A stretch of 64,000 bases of DNA from Lates calcarifer (taxonomy: Eukaryota > Chordata > Actinopteri > Centropomidae): assembly GCF_001640805.2 (NCBI RefSeq), contig NC_066844.1, positions 4,962,277 through 5,026,276 of the forward strand. Reading direction: 5' to 3'. Positions 1 to 11,315 of the stretch are shown here, piece by piece (the stretch's first letter is position 1; each line of letters starts with the position of its first letter). The notes beneath the pieces were generated by a model. That model had not been told where the DNA came from and ran no database searches. It saw nothing but the letters and a program-made list of their open reading frames with translations. The translations under genes and the position numbers were made by a program.

Positions 1-997
1 AGCTAATCTTTAGGAAATGACAAGGAAAGTTTCCAGGTATTTGTTAGTAGGATCACTACATTGCCAGTTGTCATCTTTTCATGGGATTTGCTGACGGTCA
101 TAAAGATACGTAATATGACGGTTACTAATGTGAACACCACACTCCCTCCTGTGTTGTCGTCGGATGTTTCTATTTAACTGAACCACTGTTTTAAAAATAA
201 GTTTATTGTTAACACAGCATGGTTGACATTAAGTTTCCTCCCAAACCTCCACCTCCTCCACCTGCCGCAGCAGAACAGGTGACTGAATGTACAGGAGATG
301 ATGAGGTCACAGTTTTTAAGGTGGTGACTGACGAGAAATCAGATCAAACTTTTGTCCCTTGGCAGTTAATAAAAACCTGTTTATTTGAAGTGTGGCTGCT
401 GCTCGTTCTGCCTCCACGCCCACCACCGTCACCTCGAGTGTGTGTTTACTGTCGCTGCTTCTGTGGAGATCCTGTAGTCGTGTGGAGAACCTAAACAGCA
501 GAGATTAGTTTCTTGCTTTTATATATTGTGCCTGTTTTATTTATGTTTCACTGAACAGTTCCATCTGCAGAGCCAGTACTGAGCCTCTATGGTCTGTTTG
601 AAATGTTCAAGAAGATCTATAATGTTGACTGATTAATTGATTAATGTTTAATAGCTTCTGAGCAGTGGTTGTCTTAACTGGAGGAGTTCAGGTGCAGGGT
701 GATTTGGTCGTAATTTACAGTTTTCTGAACACTTGAGAAAAAAAACTCTTGGTCGTTGGTTCATTGAAGCTCGTTTCTGCCAACGTGATGAAAACAAATG
801 ATCCTGAGTCATTATAATGAGAAACTTAATAAAGAATCTAAATAAAGACGTAATAAATAATGACAAAGCTTTCCTATATCAACTGTTTCTGTTTTTTTTT
901 TTTACAATTACTTGCACAATTTATTCATTTTTTATCACATTGGCAGAAATCAGTTTCTATTTTGGTTCATAGGAAGAGAGACTTCCACACAGAAGTG
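1..997. other. Unassigned left edge, no gene recognised
   Basis: No exon with a recognisable product is visible. A short open frame at 219-494 (+) starts with a proline run, but it has no family resemblance and no splice context. The stretch is AT-rich and could be the 3'UTR of a + strand gene lying to the left, since the next plausible polyadenylation signal on that strand is at about 2337. That link is inference only. Confidence 0.3.
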
Positions 998-1792
998 TTA
1001 AAGGGACATTTCACTCAAATCACAAAAACATTTGTCCTCTAAAATACCTTGAGAAGGAATATTAGTCAAATATTAGGAATATTATGAGATTTATAAAAGA
1101 TTCTGAATCATTGCATATTATGAGAATTTTGTCTTAATTTTGAGGGAAAATCATAACCAAAATAAAATTGTAATTTAGCAGAAAAAAGTCATCAGAGTCA
1201 TAATTTATAGAGAAAAGTTGCTATGTTATATAATAATGAAATGTATTGAAAATAAAGCTGTTGGGGAGAATATATCTAGTATTTCCACAGTTAATTTTAC
1301 AGAAGAATAAATTGCACTCTTTACATTTAAACTTGAAGAGTTACAATAGAAAATAGTTGTGATTTTTGCAAGAAAATTTTAAATGATGCAAAGTTACAAT
1401 ATTTTGAGAAAAAAAAATCATTACTGTGTGAGAAAAAAAAAGTACTGCTATTGGGGGAAAAAATATTAACAATAAAAAATAGTATACTAGGTGAATAAAA
1501 TGATTTTATAAAAAAAATGACAAAACAGTTGTAATAGGTTAAGAAAAGATATTTAAAGACTATAGTAATAGTGAGAAATAAACCATAATGTGAAAGTAAA
1601 GATGCCGTTTTGGAGGAAAAAATGTCAAAAAGTTACAATATTGTAAAAACTATTGGGAATGAAGGCAGAAATCTCAGCTGTGAAGATTTTAAACTCTACT
1701 CTGTAAAATGAAAACCATCTGCATGACTGGACACTAACTAGGGTTTAGCAGTAAAATATTTTTGTTGTGATTTGGGTGGACTGGCCCTTTAA
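998..1792. mobile_element. Non-autonomous inverted-repeat element (MITE-like), ~795 bp
   Basis: The left end begins TTAAAGGG at 998 and runs to about 1030. The right end (about 1760-1792) is its imperfect reverse complement, ending CCCTTTAA; about 25 of 32 positions pair by eye. The interior is A-rich with many loosely repeated stretches of the type GAGAAAAAAGTCAT and AATATTG, and has no coding capacity. The ends resemble those of the 91 bp element at 10086-10176, so both may be non-autonomous members of one DNA-transposon group. The family name is not determined. Confidence 0.6.
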
Positions 1793-2755
1793 GGAGCAGC
1801 TCAGTGTTGACATAACTAGATGTCCACACTCTGGGTGAAAAGGGAAATGTACATCATACATGAAGTAACAGTGTTGAGTACAAACATTTCTCAAATGTCA
1901 CGTTCAGATATTTTTATTTATCCGTTTATTTTCTACGGTGGATGTCTCTGTACAGTCATGTCTGTTCACTCAAAATGAACTGATGCATGTGTAGATAGTG
2001 TTGAACGGTTTGTACAGTTGGAGAGTCTTTGTATGAACACAGAACTTTTCATAACGACTCTGTGAGATACAGCATCAGCAGCCGGAGCTCGATAGTGACT
2101 GATGTCAGGTCGACTCACTCATTATTCCTAGTAAATGTTTTGCCTTAAACAACTTTGTTTTTAATTGTTTTGTACAGAGATGAAGCCGTTATCGACGAGC
2201 ATGTTGTCAGTGTGTGGGGTTTGTGTTAAAGTTTTTCAGACTGCCAAGCTCAGGTATATCACCAGTGTGCAGAGCGGTGTGTTCTTAGACAACTATGGTA
2301 AAAACAAACAAGTCTCTCCTTCACCTGCCAATGCAAATAAAATTTCATACTCCCACCTGGAAGATTTCTGCCTGTGTTTTACTGGAAACTGACGGATTCA
2401 CATCCACATCTGGTGTGTTTGTGTCGTCTCTGGAAAAACCACAGATGATGCCACTGAATATAATCATTTAGTACAGCTCTCCATAGTGAAATAGGTTAAT
2501 TTGCCTTGTGGGGTAAGTTAAACCACTTTCAAATGGGATTATCATCACAGCTGCATGATTGAGGATTAAAATATTCACCTTGCTTCTCTGGAGTTTTGAC
2601 CTTTGGAAAATGACAGTATGTGTTCATAGAAATAACAGAAAGCAAGTCATTAATTGTGGCATGTGTGGTCATCTCATGCCTGACCCTCCTCTGACCTGCA
2701 GTTCCGACTATGGCCACTATCGCACATAGTGGCGCTGTTCCTGCAGGTTCGCCTG
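1793..2755. other. Intergenic; possible 3' end of a left-hand gene
   Basis: I recognise no coding exon. An AATAAA near 2337 on the + strand, preceded by ordinary UTR-like sequence, could end a transcript entering from the left. Sequence from about 2690 becomes less AT-rich as the dram2 promoter region begins. Confidence 0.25.
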
Positions 2756-2759
2756 CGCG

Positions 2760-3021
2760 GCAAAATTCAGGACAGAAGAGTTCCACTTCTTTCCTGTCAT
2801 TTGTCGGCGCATGCGCACTTCATCCTTAACAAACTACAACGGCAGCCTGAGGACTTTAAACTTTATCTTTTTAATGGCAGTTTGTCACACAAGCCCCGCA
2901 GTACACCGATGATTACTGGCTTTTAACGGAGGACTCAACACCAGATTCGGGTTTTTAAAGAAGTGATCCGAGTAGTTTAGTCGCTACAGGAGGATTATGG
3001 TCGCTGGAGGACTCGAATAAC
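2760..3021 (+). promoter_or_regulatory. dram2: Probable dram2 promoter and non-coding first exon
   Basis: The region just upstream of the DRAM2-like gene is locally GC-richer and contains CpGs. A consensus-like donor (AAC then GTGAGTG) follows 3021. A matching acceptor (TGTGTACAG) ends at 3709, 55 bases before the start codon. This fits a non-coding exon 1 spliced into the exon that carries the ATG. The transcription start is not determined and no TATA box is obvious. Confidence 0.4.
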
Positions 3022-3764
3022 GTGAGTGTCATTATGTTGATCGACTCTCTGTGACTGCTTCACTTATTATTTCCTCATTCTAGCAGCTGTGTAGTCCAAC
3101 CGATAAAACTATTTAAGAACCTGCCGATGATAACGTTAACTTTGACCGATGAAGGATATCTGACGTAGCTAGCTAATGTTATCAAGCTAGTAACTGTTAG
3201 CGGTTTTAATCTTCGTTTTAATTGTGCGTGCTCGTCAAACATGTAGCTTAATGTTACTGTATATTCGGTAAATGAGTGTTTATGTATGTACAACGTAAGC
3301 CGTTACATGTATCTTTTGGTGTCTCATATTTTTTAATAGTGAAACATGTTATCGTGTGTGTGTGTGTGTGTATTTGTGTAGCTTAGTTTTTGAAAAGGCG
3401 TTAAATTGTCTGATTTTTTGATGGAGTTTGGTTTGTTAGAATAACAGCCTAACAGCTACTTTAACACACTTTTGTCCTGTTTCACTTCCTCAGTTAGAAC
3501 ACGGGGACTTTCCTAAATTAATCTTTTACTCCCTGTCATAGCATTTTTATGACTTAGAGTCACACAGAATCCTTGTTAAATCTGGACGGGTTTGTGTGAG
3601 ATGCACTCAGGAGGTCACTGAATCCTAATTAAATAAAATGTTCAGCTCTGTGATTGCTGCTGTGTGCTGTATATAAGTGTGTGTATCACTCATCGTGAGT
3701 TGTGTACAGGGCAGAGTGAACCAGCATCACACACACACACGCGGACAGACAGGGAGAGGAGGTC

Positions 3765-6700
3765 ATGTGGTGGTTCCAGCAGGGTCTGTGCTTCCTGCCC
3801 GCCGCTCTGGTCGTCTGGACCGCGGCGTCCTTCATCTTCGCCTATATCACAGCGGTGGTGCTGAGACATGTGGATCCTCTGGTGCCGTACATCAGGTCTG
3901 AGCCGGACACACACACAAACACGCACACTTAAATTGCTTTCTATGAAGGGCTGAAACAGTTCATTATCTGCAACTACTTTGATCAGAATAATTGATTCTG
4001 TCATTTCTGAAGCAAAAACAGTTGGAAAAAACACCAAACAGATCAGAGGATCTGTGGTTTCTCATTTACTATGTCTCACGTATCATGATAAACTAAATAT
4101 TTTGGGGTTTTTAGACTTTTAGTTGAACAAAACAAAACATCTGAAGATCTTTTTCTTGACTCTGTGAGGTTGTGGTGGGCATCTTTGTGCAAATTTTGAT
4201 TATTCAGACTGACTCACTGGCAGATTAATCAATGATTAAGATAACCCTGAGTTGCAGCTCTAATTCTAACACATCTTATTTATTTGATTTTGTGAACCCT
4301 GCAGAAACCTTGTATTCTGTGGTTCCTATAAGTAGAATGATCTTATCTCAAATTGTTAACTTTTTCTTTCATCGTTTACATGGATATGTGACTGAAAACA
4401 AGGCTGCAATAAATCAGTATTATAATTTATAATTAATTACTTTTAGTCAGAACAAATTGTTAGTCAGAACAAATGTAAGAAAGTTATTTAAAAATCCGCA
4501 CTGCATTTTCTCAGTGTTTGCAGAGCACACATGTAGTTTTCAGTGATAACTGAGGCAGATTTATCATCAAATTCACAGTAATATTTTAAACAATGGTTCC
4601 ATGATACCAGACCGATGTGGACAAAAGCATTTTCTCATTTTTAAGATGTCATTTGGATTTAGTCAGCGACTGATGCCAAAATACGGTTCAAGAGTTTCAG
4701 TGTCGGCACCACAATGATCCTCTGTTTACATCTTACATCACTGATGATAAACACTGTTTTTTTCCTGTTTAACCAAACTTCTCTTTCCCTTATGTGTGTT
4801 GCAGTGACACAGGGACGATGGCACCAGAGAGATGTGTGTTTGGCATCATGTTGGACGTGTCAGCCTTTTTAGGTAAAACACACACACTCACACACACCCT
4901 GTTAAACAGTCTCATCACACCTGCATCATCCCAGAATGAGCTGTAAAATGTGGACAGTGCAATTTAGTTACTTGTTAGTACATTCATTCATTATTTGTCA
5001 AAATAAACTAATTAATACTAAATAATAAATGTTTAAATTGTATCTATATTATTTATAAATGGTGACCAGTAATGTCATTTTTTTTCAAAGCCTTTCTTTT
5101 TCATCGAGCCTCTCTTTGCAAAGTTTGAGGGATGTTTGCCAGGTTTTTTTGTGTCCATCAGCCGATATATGTTCATCAGACTTTGATTATTTTAATTGAT
5201 TGATTTCAGTGTGTGTGTGTTTGCAGGTATGGCGACGGTGTACGTGCGTTACAAACAGGTGGAGGCTCTGACAGGTGAGGACAAGCTTAGGCTCCACAGA
5301 CTGAACCGCTTCGGGCTGCTGCTCGGCCTGGTCAGCTCCATGGGGATGTGCGTGGTCGCTAACTTCCAGAAGACCACGCTGTTCTCCATGCACCTGGTGG
5401 GGGCGGTGCTGACGTTCGGGGTTGGGGCTCTCTACATCCTGGTTCAGACGCTGATCTCGCTCAACATGCAGCCTCACATCCACAGCAAGACCATCTACCT
5501 AATCCGCCTCGGCATCGGAGTCTGGACCCTGGGCAGCATCATCAGCAGTATCCTTTAACACAGAGTCCAGCTGAAGTCAGTGAGAGTAGAGGAGGAAATT
5601 TTCTCTGCTACAGTCACTTCTACTGAAGCCCGAGTGATTCAGCTGTTTGTGTTTCCTGTTTTACTGCGATGTCTAGTCGTCACCTTTGTTCAGCTCAGCC
5701 AGTAGCAACACTGCTGCAGTGTGTTTGGAAATGGAGAAGTTAATATTCTTGCTTGTCCACCATTCTCAGTGCATTATCACTCCACCAGATGACAAACTAT
5801 AGCGTCACTCTCATGCTCTGGTTACAGTTTGTGATCAACATTTATTTCTCTGCATCAGCAAACGAGATGATACGTCCTTTTTCTGGAATGAGTGTGGGCA
5901 AACTCCATTTAACAGAAATGTAATGTGACCAGTCAAACCAGTCTTGATGGTGTGTAAAGTCTGAACACAAAGAGAATTTTCAGAATGTATACAAAGTCAG
6001 TGGGAACTACCTGGTATCTTTATCATGAATTACTGTACTCATCTGTGGGTAGAGAATAAGGAAATGGGCTGAAATGTGACAGACATTATGTTTTCATGTC
6101 CGTCCTATTGATTGTGCTGCGCTCAGTCTGTCAGTCCACTGGTCCCAGTCTGTTGCTCTGCAGGCTGTTGCTTGCTTCTCTGCTGAATCAGAAAACAGGG
6201 AGATGATGCTCAAGTGTCAGCTGGAGAACAAACTGCAAGAAGCAGCACAATCGCATGAAAATGAAATACAGCAATGTGGTGTGGAAACACAACTCTCTGC
6301 AGAGCTGGTGTGAACATACGTCCTGCTTTATTAATGCTGTGGTGTCTCTGAAAATAAGTTGTGATCCTCAACAGCCTGTCAGTGTTCATATCATCAGTCA
6401 TCATGTACAGCAGTCTGCCAGGAGTGGATGTACCTCACAAACTGCACTGGACTCCTGGAGAGACGGTCAGTAGTCCACCCTGTGTGGAGAGAGAATTAAA
6501 GCTGGGTGTCCTGCCTTTCAGTAACAATACTAAAATGATCATTTGCTTTGAGAAAAAAATCTATGATAAATTCTATAGCTCTAGCAAAACTCTGACAAAT
6601 GGACTGACAATGAAGTCCAGGTTTTCTCGAGGGTTTGTAGTTCTTGGGGAGCTCCCCAGTGAGCAGTTCCTCTCAGGGAGTCCTCAGAACTGTTTGGTCT

Positions 6701-7908
6701 GAAAATACCTATTGTCCAACCACAAACAGCTTTGAATAGAATCTGTATCAAGGTTGGATACACAGCTGTTTACAGCATCACTGCGACATTTAGGTTCTCA
6801 TGTTTTCATTTTTTTCCAGGGTTACACGGCTCACCTCATCAGCACCATCTCTGAATGGTTTCTGGCCTTTTCCTTCATCAGCTTCTTCCTCACCTACATC
6901 AGAGATTTTCAGGTATTTTTTTTTTCTTAAGCTTTTCACCCACACAGCTTCAGCTGAAGGTTCAGACAAAAGATCTGGACCAGAGCCCTCAGGTATGAAC
7001 ACTACATAGAAAATGTTCAATAAAGAAAAGCTTATTTATAGGAAAACCTCAGGATTTATTTTTATATTTTGTCCAGATATATAAAACTGTGAAGGTTAAT
7101 GAAAGAACAGAATATAGAATATGAAGATTAGAATATAAGTAAAGGACATATATATATATATGTGTGTCAGCTGCCTACGCTTTTAAGTATGTACAGCTAG
7201 ACTCCTGTTAATATGTAGACCCTTTCTTCAACCATAAATCTGCCGCTTAGCTTAGCTTAGCATAAAGACTGGAAACAGGGAGAAACTGCTAGCCTGGCTC
7301 TGTTCAGAAGTTTAAAAAATCCACCTATGAGCCCACTGGAAAAATCACAAATTAACAATTGTATCTTGTTTAACACAAACAAAAAACTCTAGTGAAGTGT
7401 AAAAGGGCCATGGTTTATGGGGCGGCGGAGAGAGGTTTACACCGGTCTTTGCTGGGAGCAGTGACTTCCTGGAATCTCTGCATTGGGCTACTGTTCATCA
7501 ACAAATAGTTCCAGACAAGTTTTTGATTTTTTTGTACAGATTAAAAGAGCTTCAGAAGTGCTTGTGGGTGCATATTTAAACTTTGGACAGAGCAAGGCTA
7601 GGTGCTTCAAGACATTTTGCTAAGCTAGGCTAACCACATTCCTGACTCCAGCTTAATATTTAGTGTGCAGAGGAGTGGTGTCAGTCTCCTCAGAGAGTTA
7701 AGTGAACCCCTTGAGAAAGTGCAGACAAACATCTCCTAAGTTGTTTTTTTTGTTTGTTTTTTTCCCAATGAAGAAAATTACCTTGCGAGCAGAGGTAGCT
7801 GTGCAGAGCAGCCACCTGTACGACTGGTCACATGGAGGTGTCGCCGCTTCACATCATCACAGACGTGAAGTCTCTGAGACTTCTCCGCTACTGGCAGGAG
7901 GAACGTGA
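3765..7908 (+). CDS. dram2: DRAM2-like DNA-damage-regulated autophagy modulator
   Basis: Six coding exons with consistent phases: 3765-3895, 4805-4872, 5227-5547, 6398-6465, 6820-6912 and 7774-7908. They give 271 aa, against about 266 for human DRAM2. The start MWWFQQGL and the motifs [20 protein letters not shown] and [10 protein letters not shown] are DRAM-family hallmarks. The protein is mostly hydrophobic and predicted to span the membrane about six times. Family members sit in lysosomal/endosomal membranes and promote autophagy. The C-terminus keeps an acidic-dileucine sorting signal (ETSPLL; ERTRLL in human DRAM2). DRAM1 is the alternative, but the N-terminus and the C-terminal KITLR...LYD block favour DRAM2. 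The final acceptor (CAATGAAG after a T-rich tract) is slightly unusual. Which teleost duplicate this is cannot be told. Confidence 0.9.
3947..4262. mobile_element. Degenerate inverted-repeat dispersed element, dram2 intron 1
   Basis: The ends AGGGCTGAAAC...ATTATC and GATTAAGAT...TTGCAGCTCTAA are loosely inverted. Both resemble the very common teleost repeat beginning GGGCTGCAACGATTA and ending TAGTTGCAGC. Related copies lie at 39184-39250 and 50449-50744. It is non-coding and probably an old non-autonomous DNA element. Confidence 0.5.
7016..7022 (+). terminator. dram2: Candidate intronic polyadenylation signal in dram2 intron 5
   Basis: An AATAAA hexamer lies just after an in-frame stop (7007-7009) that is reached if exon 5 is not spliced at 6912. 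Use of it would replace the last exon with a different short tail. There is no transcript evidence. Confidence 0.3.
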
Positions 7909-9310
7909 CGAGCAGCAGAGCATCGCACAAGAACTGCTTTTACACAAATTTTAACTTTTTCTAATTGTGTTTAACGGCTTTCGATAGAGGAATCTGTGAT
8001 CAGTTCACCCAAACATATCCTCTCTCCTTCCTCTGCTGGTTTCTATCAAGGCAGATATTTTTGGATTTATTTGTCAAGGTTTGGAGATGGCTGTCTTATT
8101 CCAACAGCTGCACTTTATATCAGTCAAATTTAAAGAGTTTTTACTTTATGTTATAAATCACACCTGCTTTTTCTTCCTTTGCGTGTCTGTGAAACCCGTG
8201 GTCTGTGGTGGAAATATTTTAAATATGAGCTAATGGGATAAAACACTGAGGAGGGCTGAGTTTCCAGTCTATTAATGCTTTAATATTTCCACCAGTTATT
8301 ACACTGTGTTTTTATTAAGTTTTTTTTTTTTTTTTTGGGGGGGGGGGGGGTGTTTTTAAGACTTGCAGGTCCTCTCTGCTAGCGAAATCGAGGTTGTAGA
8401 ACTGACAGGATGTGAACAGCTCCCCCTGCTGGAGAATCAGGAGCCTGATAAATGTGAGTTTGTGCTAACCTGTTGTGTCTGCCACCAGAATAATTAGACA
8501 TTTTATACTGTTTTTATACTGTTTAAATAATCTAATATAATCAATTAATAAATGCATTAAAAAAATAATGTATTAGATTTGCACTGATAACAGAAAAATG
8601 TATTAAAAATGTAAAAAGAAAAAAAAGGAGACATAAAATTAGCCATTTAATAATTATGTTGACATACTATTATTAAACAGTGATTTAATAACAGAACTTT
8701 AATATGGAATTGAAAAATACACTTAAACCCTTTTTAATTTTACTTTTAATGATTCCATTCACTAATGTATTTGCCTATTTCATCTCTAACATCTTTCTGT
8801 TTTAAATTCTGCATTGTTTACATCTGCGACTAGCTAACAGTCTTTTTCTTCACTTCTGCAAACTTTCACTGGAATAGTGTGAAACTAATGACAGGAATGT
8901 GAATCATGTTGCAACAAAACGAGGACTCATTCATAAAAAACATGACCACAAATGGTCAGAAACTGTTGAATTTGATTGGTCAGATTCCTGCTGCATTTTA
9001 AATCATATTCAATTTTTAGGTGATAAACTGTTTAAAAATAGGGAATTGAATTGATCAGCATTTTTTAACGTACTAATCAATGGGTTATTACAATTAGACA
9101 GTAGTTAATTTTTCTGATGGCACACTTCAGACTGCACAGGACCCACTGTCAATTAACTGAGAACTTATCTACAAACAAACATTAATATTTAACCAGATAA
9201 AAACTTACTTCTAACCCTGAGCTGTTTGTGTACACTGTACTGTTTACTGATGTCTGTTCTAGATGAGTAATGTATAACAGACATCAGACATCAAATAAAG
9301 ATTAATTTAT
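7909..9310 (+). other. dram2: dram2 3'UTR (probable extent)
   Basis: AT-rich non-coding sequence follows the dram2 stop. It contains a T-run followed by a G-run at about 8320-8350. The first good AATAAA before a plausible cleavage region is at 9294-9299. No coding exon is seen. Confidence 0.4.
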
Positions 9311-11315
9311 GCTTGTAGTTACTGGTCATACTTTATTTCAGACTGTAGCCCAGTTAACTTCATATATAACCCCTTATTTATGTGTCATTTTGATTTAAAA
9401 GTACATCAGCTGGCTGTATTTTTTCCACTATATATATATGTTATTGCAGTTTTAAAACATTATGTAGCTGTTTTGCCTTAAAATAACAGGTTCAGACTCA
9501 TTTTGATGGTCAAAAAAAATCAAAACCTGACACAAATGGAAGCAAATACATGACAAGTTTTAATTTTCTCATAAAACTATGACATTTCTATGCAAAGCGT
9601 ACATTTTAAAAGATTCACCCCCTGATTTTTTCTTAGCAGTTCATGTCTGGAAATTTTTGGATCACTAAAACAAAATGAGGGAGTGTGTCTTTAAAACACA
9701 TAAATAAACAGGCATTTACTTTGGCAAACTGATTTAATATTAGACTTTTTTTTTTTTCGAGCCATGGAAACTCCCGATCATGCACAAAATATATTCTCTA
9801 CCTCTTCATGGAGTCTTGTCTGTACTGATAATCACAAATGATAATCAAAAAGCATAATAATATTACGACACGTCATTATTGTTAAAATTAATGGCTTGAA
9901 CATATATATACATACAGTCATAACAATAAATAACGACACTGAAATTAGAGAAGCAGCTTTGTCCATAAAATCCTGAAAATAAAAATTTAAAACAATATCT
10001 GAAGTTGATAAACGGCAAGTAGGATGAAAATAAACTAGAATATTTTTTGTGTCTGATGCTCTGTGATAAGTTTGAGCAGTGACTTGTTAAAGGGTCAGTT
10101 CACCCAAAAGTCCAATTTAAAATCACAATATGCGTCAGAGAGATTGTTTGTCATGTGGGTGAACTGTTCCTTTAACATGAAAACCCAGATAAAGAGCAGA
10201 AGGTGTGTCTCAGAACTTGAGCAGGTAGTGAACGTCCATGCATGTGTTATAGGAACTGGATACCAGACTCAAAGATGGCGCCCGCCGACAAAAACGTATT
10301 GTGCAACCCAGTGTGTCACTGTTTCTCCAGCCACAGACTTTACCTTTGGGATGATGTTGCACACATAAAAATGGCATTTCTAGGCTCTAAGAAGGTTTTA
10401 CAAACAGAAAATCTTCCATGGTTTTGGGGATTTTTTCACTGGTAGCAAGACTGAGCAGCAGCCAACTCTCTTAATGCATCTATCTCTCCAATCAGTGACT
10501 GGATGAACATGTTAGTGAGGCTGAGATTAACCAGGGGCCTGGAGCTAGAAGAGAGCTGTGGGTTCTTACTGAGCTCCCTGTGGTTTGAAACTTAGTTTAA
10601 CATCAACAGCTGCAGGGACCCTGATATCCAGACTGAATATCTGAGTTGTTTCTCTTCATTCTTATTATACTTATTTAGTATCTGTCCAGTCAACCTCCTT
10701 TTCAGTCAACACAGAACTGTTGTTAGGAGCTTTGTCTCACTGATCAAGGACATATGTCAATTTAAGAGTTGTTATTTCTGTTCTCATCCACACATGAAGA
10801 CCAAAAGATGACGTCCTCATTCAGAGGTCACTCAACAGTGATTCACTACCTTCTGAAACAGAGACACACCCAATGGTTTCATGAAAAGTATGTTTTTAAA
10901 TTGCTATAGTTCTGCTTGAAGCTATGGCACGAGCACATCCAGAACATCTGAGAGCTGTTAACGCAGAGAGTTTACAGACCGGTGACGTTCTGTTGTTATA
11001 CACGAGGACAAAGTCATTAAGTCCTGTGTCAAAGCTCAGACCTCCACCTGTAGGAAATCCAATTATTTCCAAACTTCAGTCATGTGTGCAGTGGTTTCCA
11101 GTTCTCTGAGGACACTGGGAGGATTATCAGACGAGCGTGGTGTCAGGAAAAAGAAAAAAAAGGACCGGAGGGTTGTAAGGCATTAGTGGGCGGGGCCACA
11201 GAAAGGCCGAAGATCTCCAAGAACAACGCCTCTGCAGGAAGTCAAACATTCACAGCCGATCTGCACATGCCCAGTCCTGAACTCTGTCCTCCTCCGCTTC
11301 GCACCACCTGCAATG
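9311..11315. other. Intergenic region between dram2 and C6orf89 homologue
   Basis: The two genes converge here. I find no coding exon. The 91 bp inverted-repeat element at 10086-10176 is the only clear structure. The 3'UTR of the - strand gene must lie in the right-hand part, but I could not place its polyadenylation signal. Confidence 0.4.
10086..10176. mobile_element. Short MITE-like inverted-repeat element, 91 bp
   Basis: Left end 10086-10106 (GTTAAAGGGTCAGTTCACCC and one more base) and right end 10156-10176 are reverse complements at 19 of 21 positions. About 49 bp lie between them. The terminal sequence is a frequently seen teleost dispersed motif. No coding capacity. Confidence 0.7.

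Noticed and set aside
219..494. 91-codon + strand open frame with a proline run
   Set aside because: No family resemblance, no splice context, and the codon pattern after the prolines looks like ordinary UTR sequence.
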